In this document: positions 32,558-41,500 of the stretch, one piece after another | Numbering within the stretch: the first letter of the stretch is position 1 | How the letters are laid out: each line of letters opens with the position of its first letter | Source of the DNA: an uncultured Carboxylicivirga sp. | GTDB taxonomy: Bacteria > Bacteroidota > Bacteroidia > Bacteroidales > Marinilabiliaceae | Direction of reading: 5' to 3' | DNA: 64,000 nucleotides | Assembly (NCBI GenBank): GCA_947503525.1 | Contig: CANNEA010000003.1 | Coordinates: 1 to 64,000 of the forward strand | The notes under the pieces: generated by a model | Database searches by the model: none | The model's input: the letters and a program-made list of their open reading frames with translations, nothing else | Told to the model about the DNA's origin: nothing | Made by a program: the position numbers and the translations under genes

Positions 32558-32663
32558 ATAATAATCTTTAAAAGTATTTATCTGATAAACAAACACACAA
32601 ATATGAAACGAGCCATGAGAATAGCTTCTCACACAGGAGGATGACAAAATTGGCGAGTTCCAT

Positions 32664-32679
32664 CCCGATTGCTATCGGG
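32664..32679. repeat. CCCGAT/ATCGGG hairpin
   Basis: A perfect 6-bp inverted repeat, cccgat and atcggg, around a 4-nt loop. It lies in front of the GH95 gene and overlaps the longest reading frame, which argues for the downstream start at 32707. Short palindromes of this wording are common intergenic repeats in Bacteroidota. Confidence 0.55.
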
Positions 32680-32706
32680 AGGCAAATGAAAGTAAATTAT
32701 AATCAT

Positions 32707-35064
32707 ATGAAATTCTCATTTAAAATAGTACTTCTGACTGTATTAATAGGCACTTCAGCCTGCTGTTCAGAGGTAAAAGAAAATTCAGCCCTAAAGCTAT
32801 GGTACCATCAGCCAGCTACCGACTGGCAATCGGAAGCACTCCCCATTGGTAATGGCTATATTGGTGCCATGTTTTTCGGAGGCATCGAAAAAGAACAGAT
32901 CCAATTTGCCGAGGGTACTTTATGGAGCGGTGGTCCGGGAAGCGGCGAAGAATACAACTATGGTATTAAAAAAGATGCCTGGAAACACCTGAATGGAGTA
33001 CGTCGCCTGTTAGATACAGGCAAAATGGAAGAAGCCCACGAATTGGCCAACCGCGAATTAACCGGGGCCATGCACAAAGCCGAAGGTTCAGAATCTCTAT
33101 TTGGTAATTATGGTGCTCAGCAAACCATGGGTGATTTTTATGTGGAGGTACAACACAATGGAGAAGCATTGGACTATGTGCGCGAATTGGACATTGATAA
33201 TGCAGAGGGTAGAGTAAGTTACAAAATTGGTGATACGCAGTATAAACGTACTTATTTTGCTTCATACCCTTCTAAAACATTGGTTTACCGTTTCGAGGCC
33301 GACAAGGCGACAGATTACTCTGTTAAATTTGAAACGCCTCATGTAAAGAATGATGAATCATTTACCAATTTAGTGTATTCCTTTCAAGGCGAAGTGGCTG
33401 ATAATGGCATGCAGTTTGAAACTTGTGTGAGGGTTGAAACCGACGGAAAAACAACATTCGTAGACGGAAAACTAGAAGTTGTAGGAGCGAATTATTTGAA
33501 CCTATACCATGTAGCTGCTACCGACTACATTAATAAATACCCTGATTACAAGGGCAACGATTTTCAGTCAGACAATGAAGAAGTATTACAAAACATAGAA
33601 GGTCGCTCGTATAAAGAATTATTGGCTGAACATCGGAAGGACTACAAAGCTTTATACGACAGAGTAGAGTTGGAATTGGGTGATAACACCAGAGACAGTC
33701 TTTCAACCGATGTTCGTTTAGAAGAATATGCTGAAGGATTAACAGATTTCGGTCTTGAAGAGCTTCATTTCCAATTCGGTCGCTATATGATGATTGCTTC
33801 ATCACGACCAGGTACGATGCCGATGAACTTACAAGGAAGATGGAACAACAGTATCAATCCTGCATGGGCTTGCGATTACCACATGAACATTAATCAGCAG
33901 ATGTTGTATTGGCCAGCTGAGCTTACCAACCTGAGCGAATGTCATACACCGCTATCCGACTATATGGAGACACTTGTTGAGCCGGGTAAAATTTCAGCCA
34001 AAGAGTTTTATAATACGCGTGGTTGGGTGGTTAATACCATGAACAATCCATTTGGTTATACTTCGCCGGGCTGGCAATTTCCCTGGGGCGCTTTCCCTGG
34101 CGGAGCGGCCTGGTTATGTCAGCATTTATGGGAGCATTACGAATTTACACAAGACAAGCAGTTTTTGGAACAAACAGCTTATCCCTTGATGAAAGAGGCT
34201 GCTTTGTTCTGGATAGATTATCTGATTGAAGATGAAAACGGATATTTGGTTTCTTCACCATCTTATTCACCGGAGCATGGTGGTATATCACGTGGTGCAT
34301 CCATGGATCATCAAATAGCCTGGGATCTGCTAAACAACTGTATGGCCGCTTGTGAAGTATTGAATATCGATAGCGACTTTAAAACTGAAGCACAAGGCAT
34401 ACGCGACCTTATCTCACCTCCAAGCATTGGTAGTTGGGGACAGCTTCAGGAATGGAAAGAAGATGTGGACGACCCGGAAAGCAGACATCGTCATGTATCA
34501 CATTTGTATGCTTTTCATCCCGGCAAACAAATATCCTTGAAGAAGACACCAGAATTGGCCGAAGCGGCAAAAGTCAGTCTGAATGCACGAGGTGACAATG
34601 GTACCGGTTGGTCATTGGCATGGAAAGTGAATTTCTGGGCTCGTTTCAAAGATGGCGACCGTGCTTATAAGTTGTACAAAAGATTGCTACTGCCAGCAAC
34701 CATCAAAACCGAAAAGTTGATGGGACAAGGAAGTGGTACGTTCTCGAATTTATTCTGCGCCCACCCACCATTTCAGTTGGATGGAAACATGGGTGGAACG
34801 GCCGGCATGGCTGAAATATTATTACAATCACACGCCGGCATTATTGAACTGCTTCCTGCATTGCCTGCAGCATGGAGAAATGGCCATGTAAAGGGTTTAA
34901 AAGCTCGTGGTGGCTATGAAGTAGATCTGGAGTGGAAAGATGGTAAACTTATAAGTTCCGAAATTACAGCAGCTACAGAAGGTGAATGTAGCATCAACTA
35001 TAAGGGTAGAACCCAGACCAAACCAATGAAAAGTGATGAAGTATGGAAGTTAGTTTTTGATTAA
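32707..35064 (+). CDS. GH95 family glycosidase (alpha-L-fucosidase/galactosidase type), lipoprotein
   Basis: A 785-residue GH95 enzyme. The Met at 32707 gives a clean lipoprotein signal (GTSAC, Cys19); the frame extends to 32641 but that stretch includes a hairpin repeat. LWYHQPATDWQSEALPIGNG and EGTLWSGGPG mark the N-terminal domain. The (alpha/alpha)6 domain holds NPAWACDYHMNINQQ (Asn394, Asn396), SPSYSPEHGG (Glu523, probable general acid) and LDGNMGGTAG (Asp692), consistent with the inverting GH95 mechanism. Family members remove alpha-1,2-L-fucose or alpha-L-galactose; alpha-L-galactose is attractive because agar-type galactans contain L-galactose derivatives. It has its own unit, ended by a terminator-like stem at 35096. 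Confidence 0.92.
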   Translation: MKFSFKIVLLTVLIGTSACCSEVKENSALKLWYHQPATDWQSEALPIGNGYIGAMFFGGIEKEQIQFAEGTLWSGGPGSGEEYNYGIKKDAWKHLNGVRRLLDTGKMEEAHELANRELTGAMHKAEGSESLFGNYGAQQTMGDFYVEVQHNGEALDYVRELDIDNAEGRVSYKIGDTQYKRTYFASYPSKTLVYRFEADKATDYSVKFETPHVKNDESFTNLVYSFQGEVADNGMQFETCVRVETDGKTTFVDGKLEVVGANYLNLYHVAATDYINKYPDYKGNDFQSDNEEVLQNIEGRSYKELLAEHRKDYKALYDRVELELGDNTRDSLSTDVRLEEYAEGLTDFGLEELHFQFGRYMMIASSRPGTMPMNLQGRWNNSINPAWACDYHMNINQQMLYWPAELTNLSECHTPLSDYMETLVEPGKISAKEFYNTRGWVVNTMNNPFGYTSPGWQFPWGAFPGGAAWLCQHLWEHYEFTQDKQFLEQTAYPLMKEAALFWIDYLIEDENGYLVSSPSYSPEHGGISRGASMDHQIAWDLLNNCMAACEVLNIDSDFKTEAQGIRDLISPPSIGSWGQLQEWKEDVDDPESRHRHVSHLYAFHPGKQISLKKTPELAEAAKVSLNARGDNGTGWSLAWKVNFWARFKDGDRAYKLYKRLLLPATIKTEKLMGQGSGTFSNLFCAHPPFQLDGNMGGTAGMAEILLQSHAGIIELLPALPAAWRNGHVKGLKARGGYEVDLEWKDGKLISSEITAATEGECSINYKGRTQTKPMKSDEVWKLVFD

Positions 35065-35095
35065 ATGAAAATTGTAAAACTCCTGATTTTACTAG

Positions 35096-35133
35096 TCCCG
35101 AGGCAGGTTATATCCTCCAATCGGGATTTTTTT
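35096..35133 (+). terminator. Terminator-like stem after GH95
   Basis: The arms tcccgagg (35096-35103) and cctccaatcggga (35114-35126) pair with a small internal bulge, followed by seven T residues (35127-35133). It overlaps the first unit of the 21-bp repeat array. Confidence 0.5.
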
Positions 35134-35290
35134 GTCTCCTATCAGTATTTTTATTCCTTCCATCGGCAACTTATACCCTCCCATTGGTAATTTTATGGCT
35201 CCAATCGGTAACATTTGGCAGCCCATTAGCAAATTGAGAGGTCCAATTGGTAAATTTGAGCTAAGCATTGTCAAATATGAGCTTATTGTT
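35117..35290. repeat. 21-bp phased tandem repeat array
   Basis: Eight to nine degenerate units start at exactly 21-base steps: 35117, 35138, 35159, 35180, 35201, 35222, 35243, 35264 and probably 35285. The consensus is close to CC(A/C)AT(C/T)GGTAA(T/A)TTT. The spacing never slips, although the units have diverged. Both strands stay open for about 60 codons because 21 is a multiple of three, but the resulting peptides are simple 7-residue repeats and are not credible proteins. The array lies in the gap between GH95 and the first GH50-type gene. Confidence 0.85.
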
Positions 35291-35347
35291 CCCCTTTCGA
35301 ACGATTACTTTTAATGCATAAAGTAAAAGCATTAAAAACAGTCATTA

Positions 35348-37399
35348 ATGAAAAGTCAGAAAATATTTTTAATAATCATATTGCAGGTTGTCACGGCCGT
35401 TTCATTTGCACAGACTAAGCTGATAGAAATATCTCCAGAGTACCTCAGTAATTTTGTGAAAACAAGGCATGCGAAAGTTGCACTAAAGCCAGAAAACGCT
35501 CTGCTTATTGAGATGGATGCTGAAAATCCTTTGGTAGAATTATACGCACCCGATAGTCATTGGGATTTGCGTACTAACTCAGCTGTTTCTTTTGAGGTAA
35601 GCAATCTTGGTAGCAGACCGATCCTATTAAATGGCCATATAGACGATTACCAGTGGAATGAAGGAGTGCTGGCTCTTAATCCTGGAGAAACTAGTGTTAT
35701 GCGTATACTAATTAAAGGTTACCGCTTACCTGAGACCCACCCCATGGCACGTTCCTATGAAGGCATGTTTGGATTCCCAGGAGGCTATTACTGGCATTGG
35801 GTACCTAAAGATGCACAACATATTAAAAAGATCAAACTGTCATTGGTGAATCCGAAAGAAAGCGCGAGACTTTCGATTAAGAACATTGTTGCAGAAGGAA
35901 ACTTGATGGAGAAAAGCTACGAAGAGATTCGAAAAACGCTTTTCCCTTTTGTAGATGCATATGGTCAATACATGCATAAGGAATGGATGGGTAAGGTACA
36001 TTCTGATGAAGAATTGAAAAAAGCAGTAGAGCTGGAGAAGAAGGATTTGTTGAAACATCCTTCACCTCAGGATAGAAACAAATATGGCGGGTGGACCAAA
36101 GGCAAAAAGTATAAAGCTACCAGACATTTCAGAGTCGAAAAGATAAGTGGCCGTTGGTGGTTGATCGATCCGGAAGGTTGCTTGTTTTGGTCGCATGGCA
36201 TAACGGGTGTGGCCAAAGCGGCTGCCACCACCAAAGTAGCGGGTAGAGAGAAGTATTTCTCATCCATGCCAGACAAAAAATCACCATTGTATCAATTTGC
36301 GAATTCCAGACAAGGAGCAATTGTAACCTTCAATTATACCGGCGCCAACCTCTATCGAAAATATGGTGCTAATTGGGAAGACATTAAAAGTGAGATGGCG
36401 CATCGTCGATTGAGGAGCTGGGGCATGAATACCTTTGGTAACTGGTCTGATGAAACTACCTATTTACAACGTAAAACACCCTATACCGTCAGTGTGAATT
36501 TTCGCTGGAAACGGGTAGGTGGTAATTTGAAGTTCCCCAATGTATTTGATCCGAGCTATAAAACGAACCTGGAAAAGACCTTTAAAAAGCACGCAGAAAC
36601 TTGGGAGGATGATTATTGTATTGGCTATTTTGTGGATAATGAGCTGCATGGCTGGGGTAGCATTGGTAAACATGTGCTGCAATCGCCAGCCTCCGATAAT
36701 GCCAAAGTAGAGTTGGTAAAATACCTGACAGACAAGTATAAATCCATAGAACAACTAAATACGGCATGGGCTTGTGATTATCATTCGTGGAAGACCTTAC
36801 TTAATTCGACCAATGAAGTAAAAGGAAAAGCAGCGAATACAGATTTGTTAGCCTTTGAAAGAATAATGGTAGACCTCTATTACATGACATGCCGTGATGT
36901 GATTAAGTCAATGGCTCCTCATAAACTTTATATGGGTAGTCGCCTGCACAATCATTATTACCCAGAAGATCTGGGGCATCAACGTTGGATAGTACCCATA
37001 GCGGCTAAATATTGCGACATCGTTAGCTTTAACCGTTACCGTTTTGTGCCCAATGATATGTTGTTTCATGATAAGTCAATTGACAAGCCTATCATTATTG
37101 GTGAGTTTCACTTTGGGGCTTTGGACCGGGGTATGCTGCACACGGGCTTACGTTCGGTGCAAAATCAGGAACAACGAGGACGAGTATATTACGAGTACAT
37201 CAAAGGAGCTTTGGAGAATCCTTACATTGTGGGTGCGCATTGGTTTCAGTATGGAGAGCAGGCTGTGACGGGGCGTGGTGATGGCGAGAACTATCAGATT
37301 GGTTTTTTGGACGTGTGTGACACACCTTATCAGGAAACCATTGATGCCAGTAGAAAAGTTGGTGAGCAGATGTATGAGCTTAGGTTAAATGCGCAGTAA
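35348..37399 (+). CDS. GH50-type (beta-agarase family) hydrolase, copy 1
   Basis: A 683-residue secreted enzyme with signal peptide 1-21 (VSFA). An N-terminal beta-sandwich resembling the CBM-like domain of GH50 agarases spans about residues 25-185. The catalytic part begins with PFVDAYGQYMHKEW, then GRWWLIDPEGCLFWSHG, wording typical of GH50. The likely acid/base is Glu432 in VDNELHGWG and the nucleophile Glu586 in IIGEFHFGA. GH50 enzymes cleave beta-1,4 bonds in agarose and neoagaro-oligosaccharides. Several GH50 relatives have unknown specificity, so agarase activity is a prediction. A paralogue lies at 41501. Confidence 0.87.
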   Translation: MKSQKIFLIIILQVVTAVSFAQTKLIEISPEYLSNFVKTRHAKVALKPENALLIEMDAENPLVELYAPDSHWDLRTNSAVSFEVSNLGSRPILLNGHIDDYQWNEGVLALNPGETSVMRILIKGYRLPETHPMARSYEGMFGFPGGYYWHWVPKDAQHIKKIKLSLVNPKESARLSIKNIVAEGNLMEKSYEEIRKTLFPFVDAYGQYMHKEWMGKVHSDEELKKAVELEKKDLLKHPSPQDRNKYGGWTKGKKYKATRHFRVEKISGRWWLIDPEGCLFWSHGITGVAKAAATTKVAGREKYFSSMPDKKSPLYQFANSRQGAIVTFNYTGANLYRKYGANWEDIKSEMAHRRLRSWGMNTFGNWSDETTYLQRKTPYTVSVNFRWKRVGGNLKFPNVFDPSYKTNLEKTFKKHAETWEDDYCIGYFVDNELHGWGSIGKHVLQSPASDNAKVELVKYLTDKYKSIEQLNTAWACDYHSWKTLLNSTNEVKGKAANTDLLAFERIMVDLYYMTCRDVIKSMAPHKLYMGSRLHNHYYPEDLGHQRWIVPIAAKYCDIVSFNRYRFVPNDMLFHDKSIDKPIIIGEFHFGALDRGMLHTGLRSVQNQEQRGRVYYEYIKGALENPYIVGAHWFQYGEQAVTGRGDGENYQIGFLDVCDTPYQETIDASRKVGEQMYELRLNAQ

Positions 37400-37463
37400 G
37401 CCAGTGTTTTTGTGCCTCCGTGTAATAGCTATTATGAATCAACACATTTCTTAATTAATAATA

Positions 37464-39374
37464 ATGAAGAGAATTTATCTATATACAATTGTTGGGGCTT
37501 TGATGTTACAGATTAATTGTTTAGCCCAAGAATACGAAACCTGGCGTTTTATCAATATTCCCGATTACCATAATGCCGAAGGTTTTTCAAAAAATAGTCC
37601 TGAACGTGCAAAACGTATTGCTGATCAAACGGGGCAGTTCAAACAAATGAAGGAGCGCTATGGTGGCGAGCTAATAATTATGCCCGGCGATTGTAATGGT
37701 GGACACTGGTATCGACAAAAATACCTGAAGCAGTTTAGAAATTATCCCGATTATAAAGATTTCACAAGCAAACAAGTTGTTTTGGAAGCTTCACGATTAT
37801 GTTATGATGGACTTTGGGATATTGTGCACAAGGGCGGTTATGATAACTTTCTGATGGCAGTTGGCGATCATGAGCTGGGTGATAACCCATGGCATAAAGG
37901 TTCAGAGGTGGTGAAACATATTGCTGCTTTCCGTCAGGGCTTTGCCAATACATTTACCTTGAATGAACATGGAGAATCTCGGTTTAATGAAAATATTGGT
38001 AAGGCATTAGCAAGACCTGTAGGCACTATCTATGAGCACACTTCCAATGCCGTTCAGTATAAAAACGTGCTGTTTATTACAATTGATATGTTTCGTTTTG
38101 ATGGTGAAGATCAAACATTGGGAAGTCAAGGCGTAGTTAATGGCGACATTGATGGCAAACATTTAGCGTGGTTTGAATCGGTATTGAGTGAGGCACAACA
38201 CATACCATCCATCAAACACATTGTGGTACAAGCTCACTTGCCCATTATATACCCTGTTCGAAAATACGCCAGCAGTGGCATGCTTGTGGATAAAAAGGAA
38301 AGTGAGAAAATTTTGAATATGCTTCGAAAGTATAAGGTGGATTTATACCTGGCTGGCGAAGTACATATGAATACGGTGACTAAAGATCCACAATCGGATT
38401 TAATTCAATTGGTGGCCCGTGGTAATAATCTATCGAATATGACTCTTATAGATGTTGAAAATGATAAGCTTCTGATTAGTACTTATCATCAAAATGGAGA
38501 TAAATTGGGGAGTCTGAGCATCGATAAAACCGCTGTAGATACACAAATAGCAGGAACGGGATTATTAAACCCAATCAATCCACATGGTTTGCAAATTCAT
38601 TGGAGTTTTGATGAGCTATTGACTAAGAATAACTACAAGAACAGTGTTGATGGAACGTTCCCAAAGCAAGGGAAGCATAATCCTGTGATGAAAAGGATAA
38701 CTGAGCCTGTGGCATTTATTAACGATGGTGGTTTTAATTTCGATTATGCACTAATTGGTGGTGAAGTCACCACAACGAAAGGCATTATAGGAAATGCAGC
38801 GAAGATTGAAGAAGCGAGCTGTTTATCGGTTTTGCCAATTGGGCCCATGGATGCTGCTTATGCACGGAGCCTGGCATGCTGGGTAAAAACAAGCGCAACA
38901 GGCAGACGGCTGATCTTCAATAGTGCTTCCTATTGGGGACAAGGGCAGTTTTTTAACCTCTCGATTAAAGATGGTAATGTGGAGCTGGCTTTACGTCCTG
39001 AAATAGTTACTAGCACACAAAATCAACAGCTTAATGATGGCGAATGGCACCACTTGGCAGTGGTTATGCCCGAAGAAGCCAGTCTCAACGAACTGAAGTT
39101 ATATGTTGATGGCAAACTAATTGAAGACAAAAAGGCCAGCAAATCCGACGTGAAAATAAACACTTCACAAGCCAACTGGATGTCCATTGCAACACAATCA
39201 GCTCCTTACAAAACAGATTTAGCCAAGACAATGGGCATGAAAACGTATGTAGGGCTATTGGATGACTTTTCAATTTGGACCAGGCCATTAACAGACAGCG
39301 ATATAAAACTACTTTACAATGAAGGGCTAAAAGGAAAGGATGCGTTGACGGTTGAGGTAATTATTAGGGATTAG
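37464..39374 (+). CDS. Secreted metallophosphoesterase with LamG domain
   Basis: A 636-residue exported protein with signal peptide 1-22 (CLAQ). The calcineurin-like domain has Asp34-x-His36 in IPDYHN, Asp76 in MPGDCNGG, Asp135-His136 in VGDHE, His258 in VVQAHLP and a final motif GEVH (Glu299, His301) in place of the usual GHxH. From about residue 375 a LamG/concanavalin-type domain (IHWSFDELL, ACWVKTSATGRRLIF, DGEWHHLAVVM, YVDGKLI) could bind sugars. A phosphoesterase between two GH50-type genes is unusual; it may remove phosphate or act on another ester of the polysaccharide. The substituted metal ligand makes the activity uncertain. Confidence 0.82.
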   Translation: MKRIYLYTIVGALMLQINCLAQEYETWRFINIPDYHNAEGFSKNSPERAKRIADQTGQFKQMKERYGGELIIMPGDCNGGHWYRQKYLKQFRNYPDYKDFTSKQVVLEASRLCYDGLWDIVHKGGYDNFLMAVGDHELGDNPWHKGSEVVKHIAAFRQGFANTFTLNEHGESRFNENIGKALARPVGTIYEHTSNAVQYKNVLFITIDMFRFDGEDQTLGSQGVVNGDIDGKHLAWFESVLSEAQHIPSIKHIVVQAHLPIIYPVRKYASSGMLVDKKESEKILNMLRKYKVDLYLAGEVHMNTVTKDPQSDLIQLVARGNNLSNMTLIDVENDKLLISTYHQNGDKLGSLSIDKTAVDTQIAGTGLLNPINPHGLQIHWSFDELLTKNNYKNSVDGTFPKQGKHNPVMKRITEPVAFINDGGFNFDYALIGGEVTTTKGIIGNAAKIEEASCLSVLPIGPMDAAYARSLACWVKTSATGRRLIFNSASYWGQGQFFNLSIKDGNVELALRPEIVTSTQNQQLNDGEWHHLAVVMPEEASLNELKLYVDGKLIEDKKASKSDVKINTSQANWMSIATQSAPYKTDLAKTMGMKTYVGLLDDFSIWTRPLTDSDIKLLYNEGLKGKDALTVEVIIRD

Positions 39375-39408
39375 CAAATTTGCGCTAAGCATTGTCCAAT
39401 TTACGCCC
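39367..39408. repeat. Two units of the 21-bp repeat
   Basis: Units starting at 39367 and 39388 (gggattagcaaatttgcgcta, then agcattgtccaatttacg) match the last units of the array at 35222-35284 (cccattagcaaattgag and agcattgtcaaatatgag). They overlap the stop of the metallophosphoesterase gene and precede the beta-helix gene. Confidence 0.7.
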
Positions 39409-39462
39409 CTTTATTTGTTCATAGGTCTCTATTTTTACATCGTTCATAAATTGATGTAAGCT

Positions 39463-41457
39463 ATGCGATCACGAATTATATTCCTTGTGTTGGTACTGCT
39501 ATTGCCAACCGGCCTTTTTGCCACCGATTACTATGTTAGTGCCGATGGTAATGATAATAATGATGGATTATCCGAAGCAACGCCATGGATTTCTTTATCC
39601 AAGGTATCTGAAGCGGCGGCTAATGATAAGAATGGTGGATTTATTCAGGCAGGAGATCAAATCTTGTTCAGGTCGGGCGATACTTTCGAAGGACAGTTAG
39701 TTATTAACCGATCAGGTACAGCCGATCATCCCATTGTAATCAGTAATTACGGAGATGGTGAGCTGCCAATATTAAGTGGTTCGGGTAATATACCAACAGG
39801 CGATTTTATTGAAGCTGTAAAATTAGTCAACACCAGTCATATTATTATCGATGGTGTCTGGATTAAAAACGACCGAAAGAACCTGGGTGATATTACATGG
39901 GGAACCAACTCAGCCTATGGAATTAAAGTGATTGCCAATAAATGGGGAGGCATCAGTAAAGATCTGACCTTTCGTAACCTGAAGGTAAGCGATGTGTTTG
40001 GCTATGATATGATGGACTGGGAAGGCAAGTTCACATTGGATTATTATAATGCTAAGGGTATTTTCTTTGATTCAGATAAGGATGATGATACGACTTCTCC
40101 GGTAACAGAAGTAAGGTTCGAAGACGTGTTAGTTGAAGACTGCTATTTCTACAACTTGGGAAGTACGGCCATTAGTGCCAGAAACTTAAATCCATCTAAT
40201 AACCCCAATAGTGAAGAAGGGCGAAATCGTAATTTTGTGATACGCAACAATACTTTCGAACAGTTAGGTGGCGATGGCGTGGTGTTTGCTTCGGTTTGTA
40301 ATGGTCTGGTTGAGAATAATGAATTTATCGATTTAGGATGGGGCGATCATACGTCCTCAATTGACCGATATTATGGCAGGGGTGAAGGTTGCTGGATTTG
40401 GGATTCGCATAACATCATTGTGCAATATAACAAGCAGTACAGAGCGCGAGGTTTTGGAGATACATACGGTGCTGCCGGACACATTGATTTCTATTGTAAG
40501 CATTCTATTTTCCAATATAACTATAGCGAAGATACCGAAGGTGGTTTTGTTGAGATATTGGGAGATTGCGACAATAGTGTGTTTCGTTATAATGTCAGTG
40601 TCAATGATGGTCACCGTGCCAATGGACACCATCGATACAGCATATGGTTATCAGGGTGGGTAGGCAAAGATATTACCCCAGTTCCTTCTCGTGATAATTA
40701 TATTTACAACAATACAGTGTATTTGGATGCTGCCAAGTGTAAACCTGATATATCGATTTTTGCTGAGGATACCTACATCTATAACAATGTTTTTTATGCC
40801 ATTAATGGTGCTCAAATTGGTTCGGGAGGAGTCGATGTTAATATGCAAAACGGTGGTGAGTTAAAGGTGTCAAATAACCTCTTTCATGGAAATATAGCTG
40901 CAGCTTTCACCAATTTGGATGACAATAAGGTAAGTGGCGACCCATTATTTGTAAATCCAGTTTCGGCCAATGGCGATGTAGATAATTTTGATATTCAATC
41001 AGGCAGTGCAGCTATTGACAAAGGTTTCTCGTTTAAAGAGCCTGAGTTTCCAATGGCCGGACAAGGTGTTTTTAAAGATATAACACTTATTCCAATTGAA
41101 GATGCTTTTGGAAATAGCATCGATATGGAGAATCTAATCCCAAACATAGGGGCTAGTAATGCGCACAATTCAGGTGACCAAGTTGGTATTAATGATGCAG
41201 TTCGTGTATCAGATATGTTTAGTATATATCCAAATCCGGTACAGGATGAGTTAAGGGTGAGCTTCAATAAGTTTAATCAGGAGTTTAATTATAACATATA
41301 CAACATTCAAGGGCAAATGATACAGTCAGCAGAAACAGTGTCGATAGCTGATGAGTTACGAATCAATTTACCTGGAACAGCAAAGAACGGCATCTACTTT
41401 ATTCGAATCGAGCAAGGCGGTTATTATCAGGTAGAGCGTTTTGTATTGTATCGTTAA
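39463..41457 (+). CDS. Secreted right-handed beta-helix protein with T9SS sorting domain
   Basis: A 664-residue protein with signal peptide 1-20 (GLFA). TDYYVSADGNDNNDGLSEATPW opens the beta-helix, which continues with IYNNTVYLD and IYNNVFYAI rungs. The C-terminal ~80 residues (FSIYPNPVQDEL to ERFVLYR) form a T9SS type A sorting domain. It is a close paralogue of the protein at 56378, sharing EPEFPMAGQGVFKDI and the following PNIGA segment. A lyase or hydrolase acting on the backbone is likely, but its family is not recognisable by eye. It lies between the phosphoesterase and the second GH50-type gene. Confidence 0.82.
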   Translation: MRSRIIFLVLVLLLPTGLFATDYYVSADGNDNNDGLSEATPWISLSKVSEAAANDKNGGFIQAGDQILFRSGDTFEGQLVINRSGTADHPIVISNYGDGELPILSGSGNIPTGDFIEAVKLVNTSHIIIDGVWIKNDRKNLGDITWGTNSAYGIKVIANKWGGISKDLTFRNLKVSDVFGYDMMDWEGKFTLDYYNAKGIFFDSDKDDDTTSPVTEVRFEDVLVEDCYFYNLGSTAISARNLNPSNNPNSEEGRNRNFVIRNNTFEQLGGDGVVFASVCNGLVENNEFIDLGWGDHTSSIDRYYGRGEGCWIWDSHNIIVQYNKQYRARGFGDTYGAAGHIDFYCKHSIFQYNYSEDTEGGFVEILGDCDNSVFRYNVSVNDGHRANGHHRYSIWLSGWVGKDITPVPSRDNYIYNNTVYLDAAKCKPDISIFAEDTYIYNNVFYAINGAQIGSGGVDVNMQNGGELKVSNNLFHGNIAAAFTNLDDNKVSGDPLFVNPVSANGDVDNFDIQSGSAAIDKGFSFKEPEFPMAGQGVFKDITLIPIEDAFGNSIDMENLIPNIGASNAHNSGDQVGINDAVRVSDMFSIYPNPVQDELRVSFNKFNQEFNYNIYNIQGQMIQSAETVSIADELRINLPGTAKNGIYFIRIEQGGYYQVERFVLYR

Positions 41458-41500
41458 AGAAGAGGTGCAATTAAGGTAAAACTAAAAAGAAAAGATAGAC

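Noticed and set aside
32603-32644. 13-residue leader peptide frame upstream of GH95 whose TGA overlaps an ATG
   Set aside because: The peptide has no regulatory codon run, and the better GH95 start lies downstream at 32707, after a hairpin repeat.
35117-35290. Possible CRISPR array
   Set aside because: The 21-bp period has no separate repeat and spacer parts, the units are too diverged, and no cas gene is present.
35092-35314. Two overlapping ~60-codon frames on opposite strands made of 7-residue repeats
   Set aside because: They exist only because the 21-bp repeat is a multiple of three. There is no start context and no globular character, so they are treated as repeat DNA.
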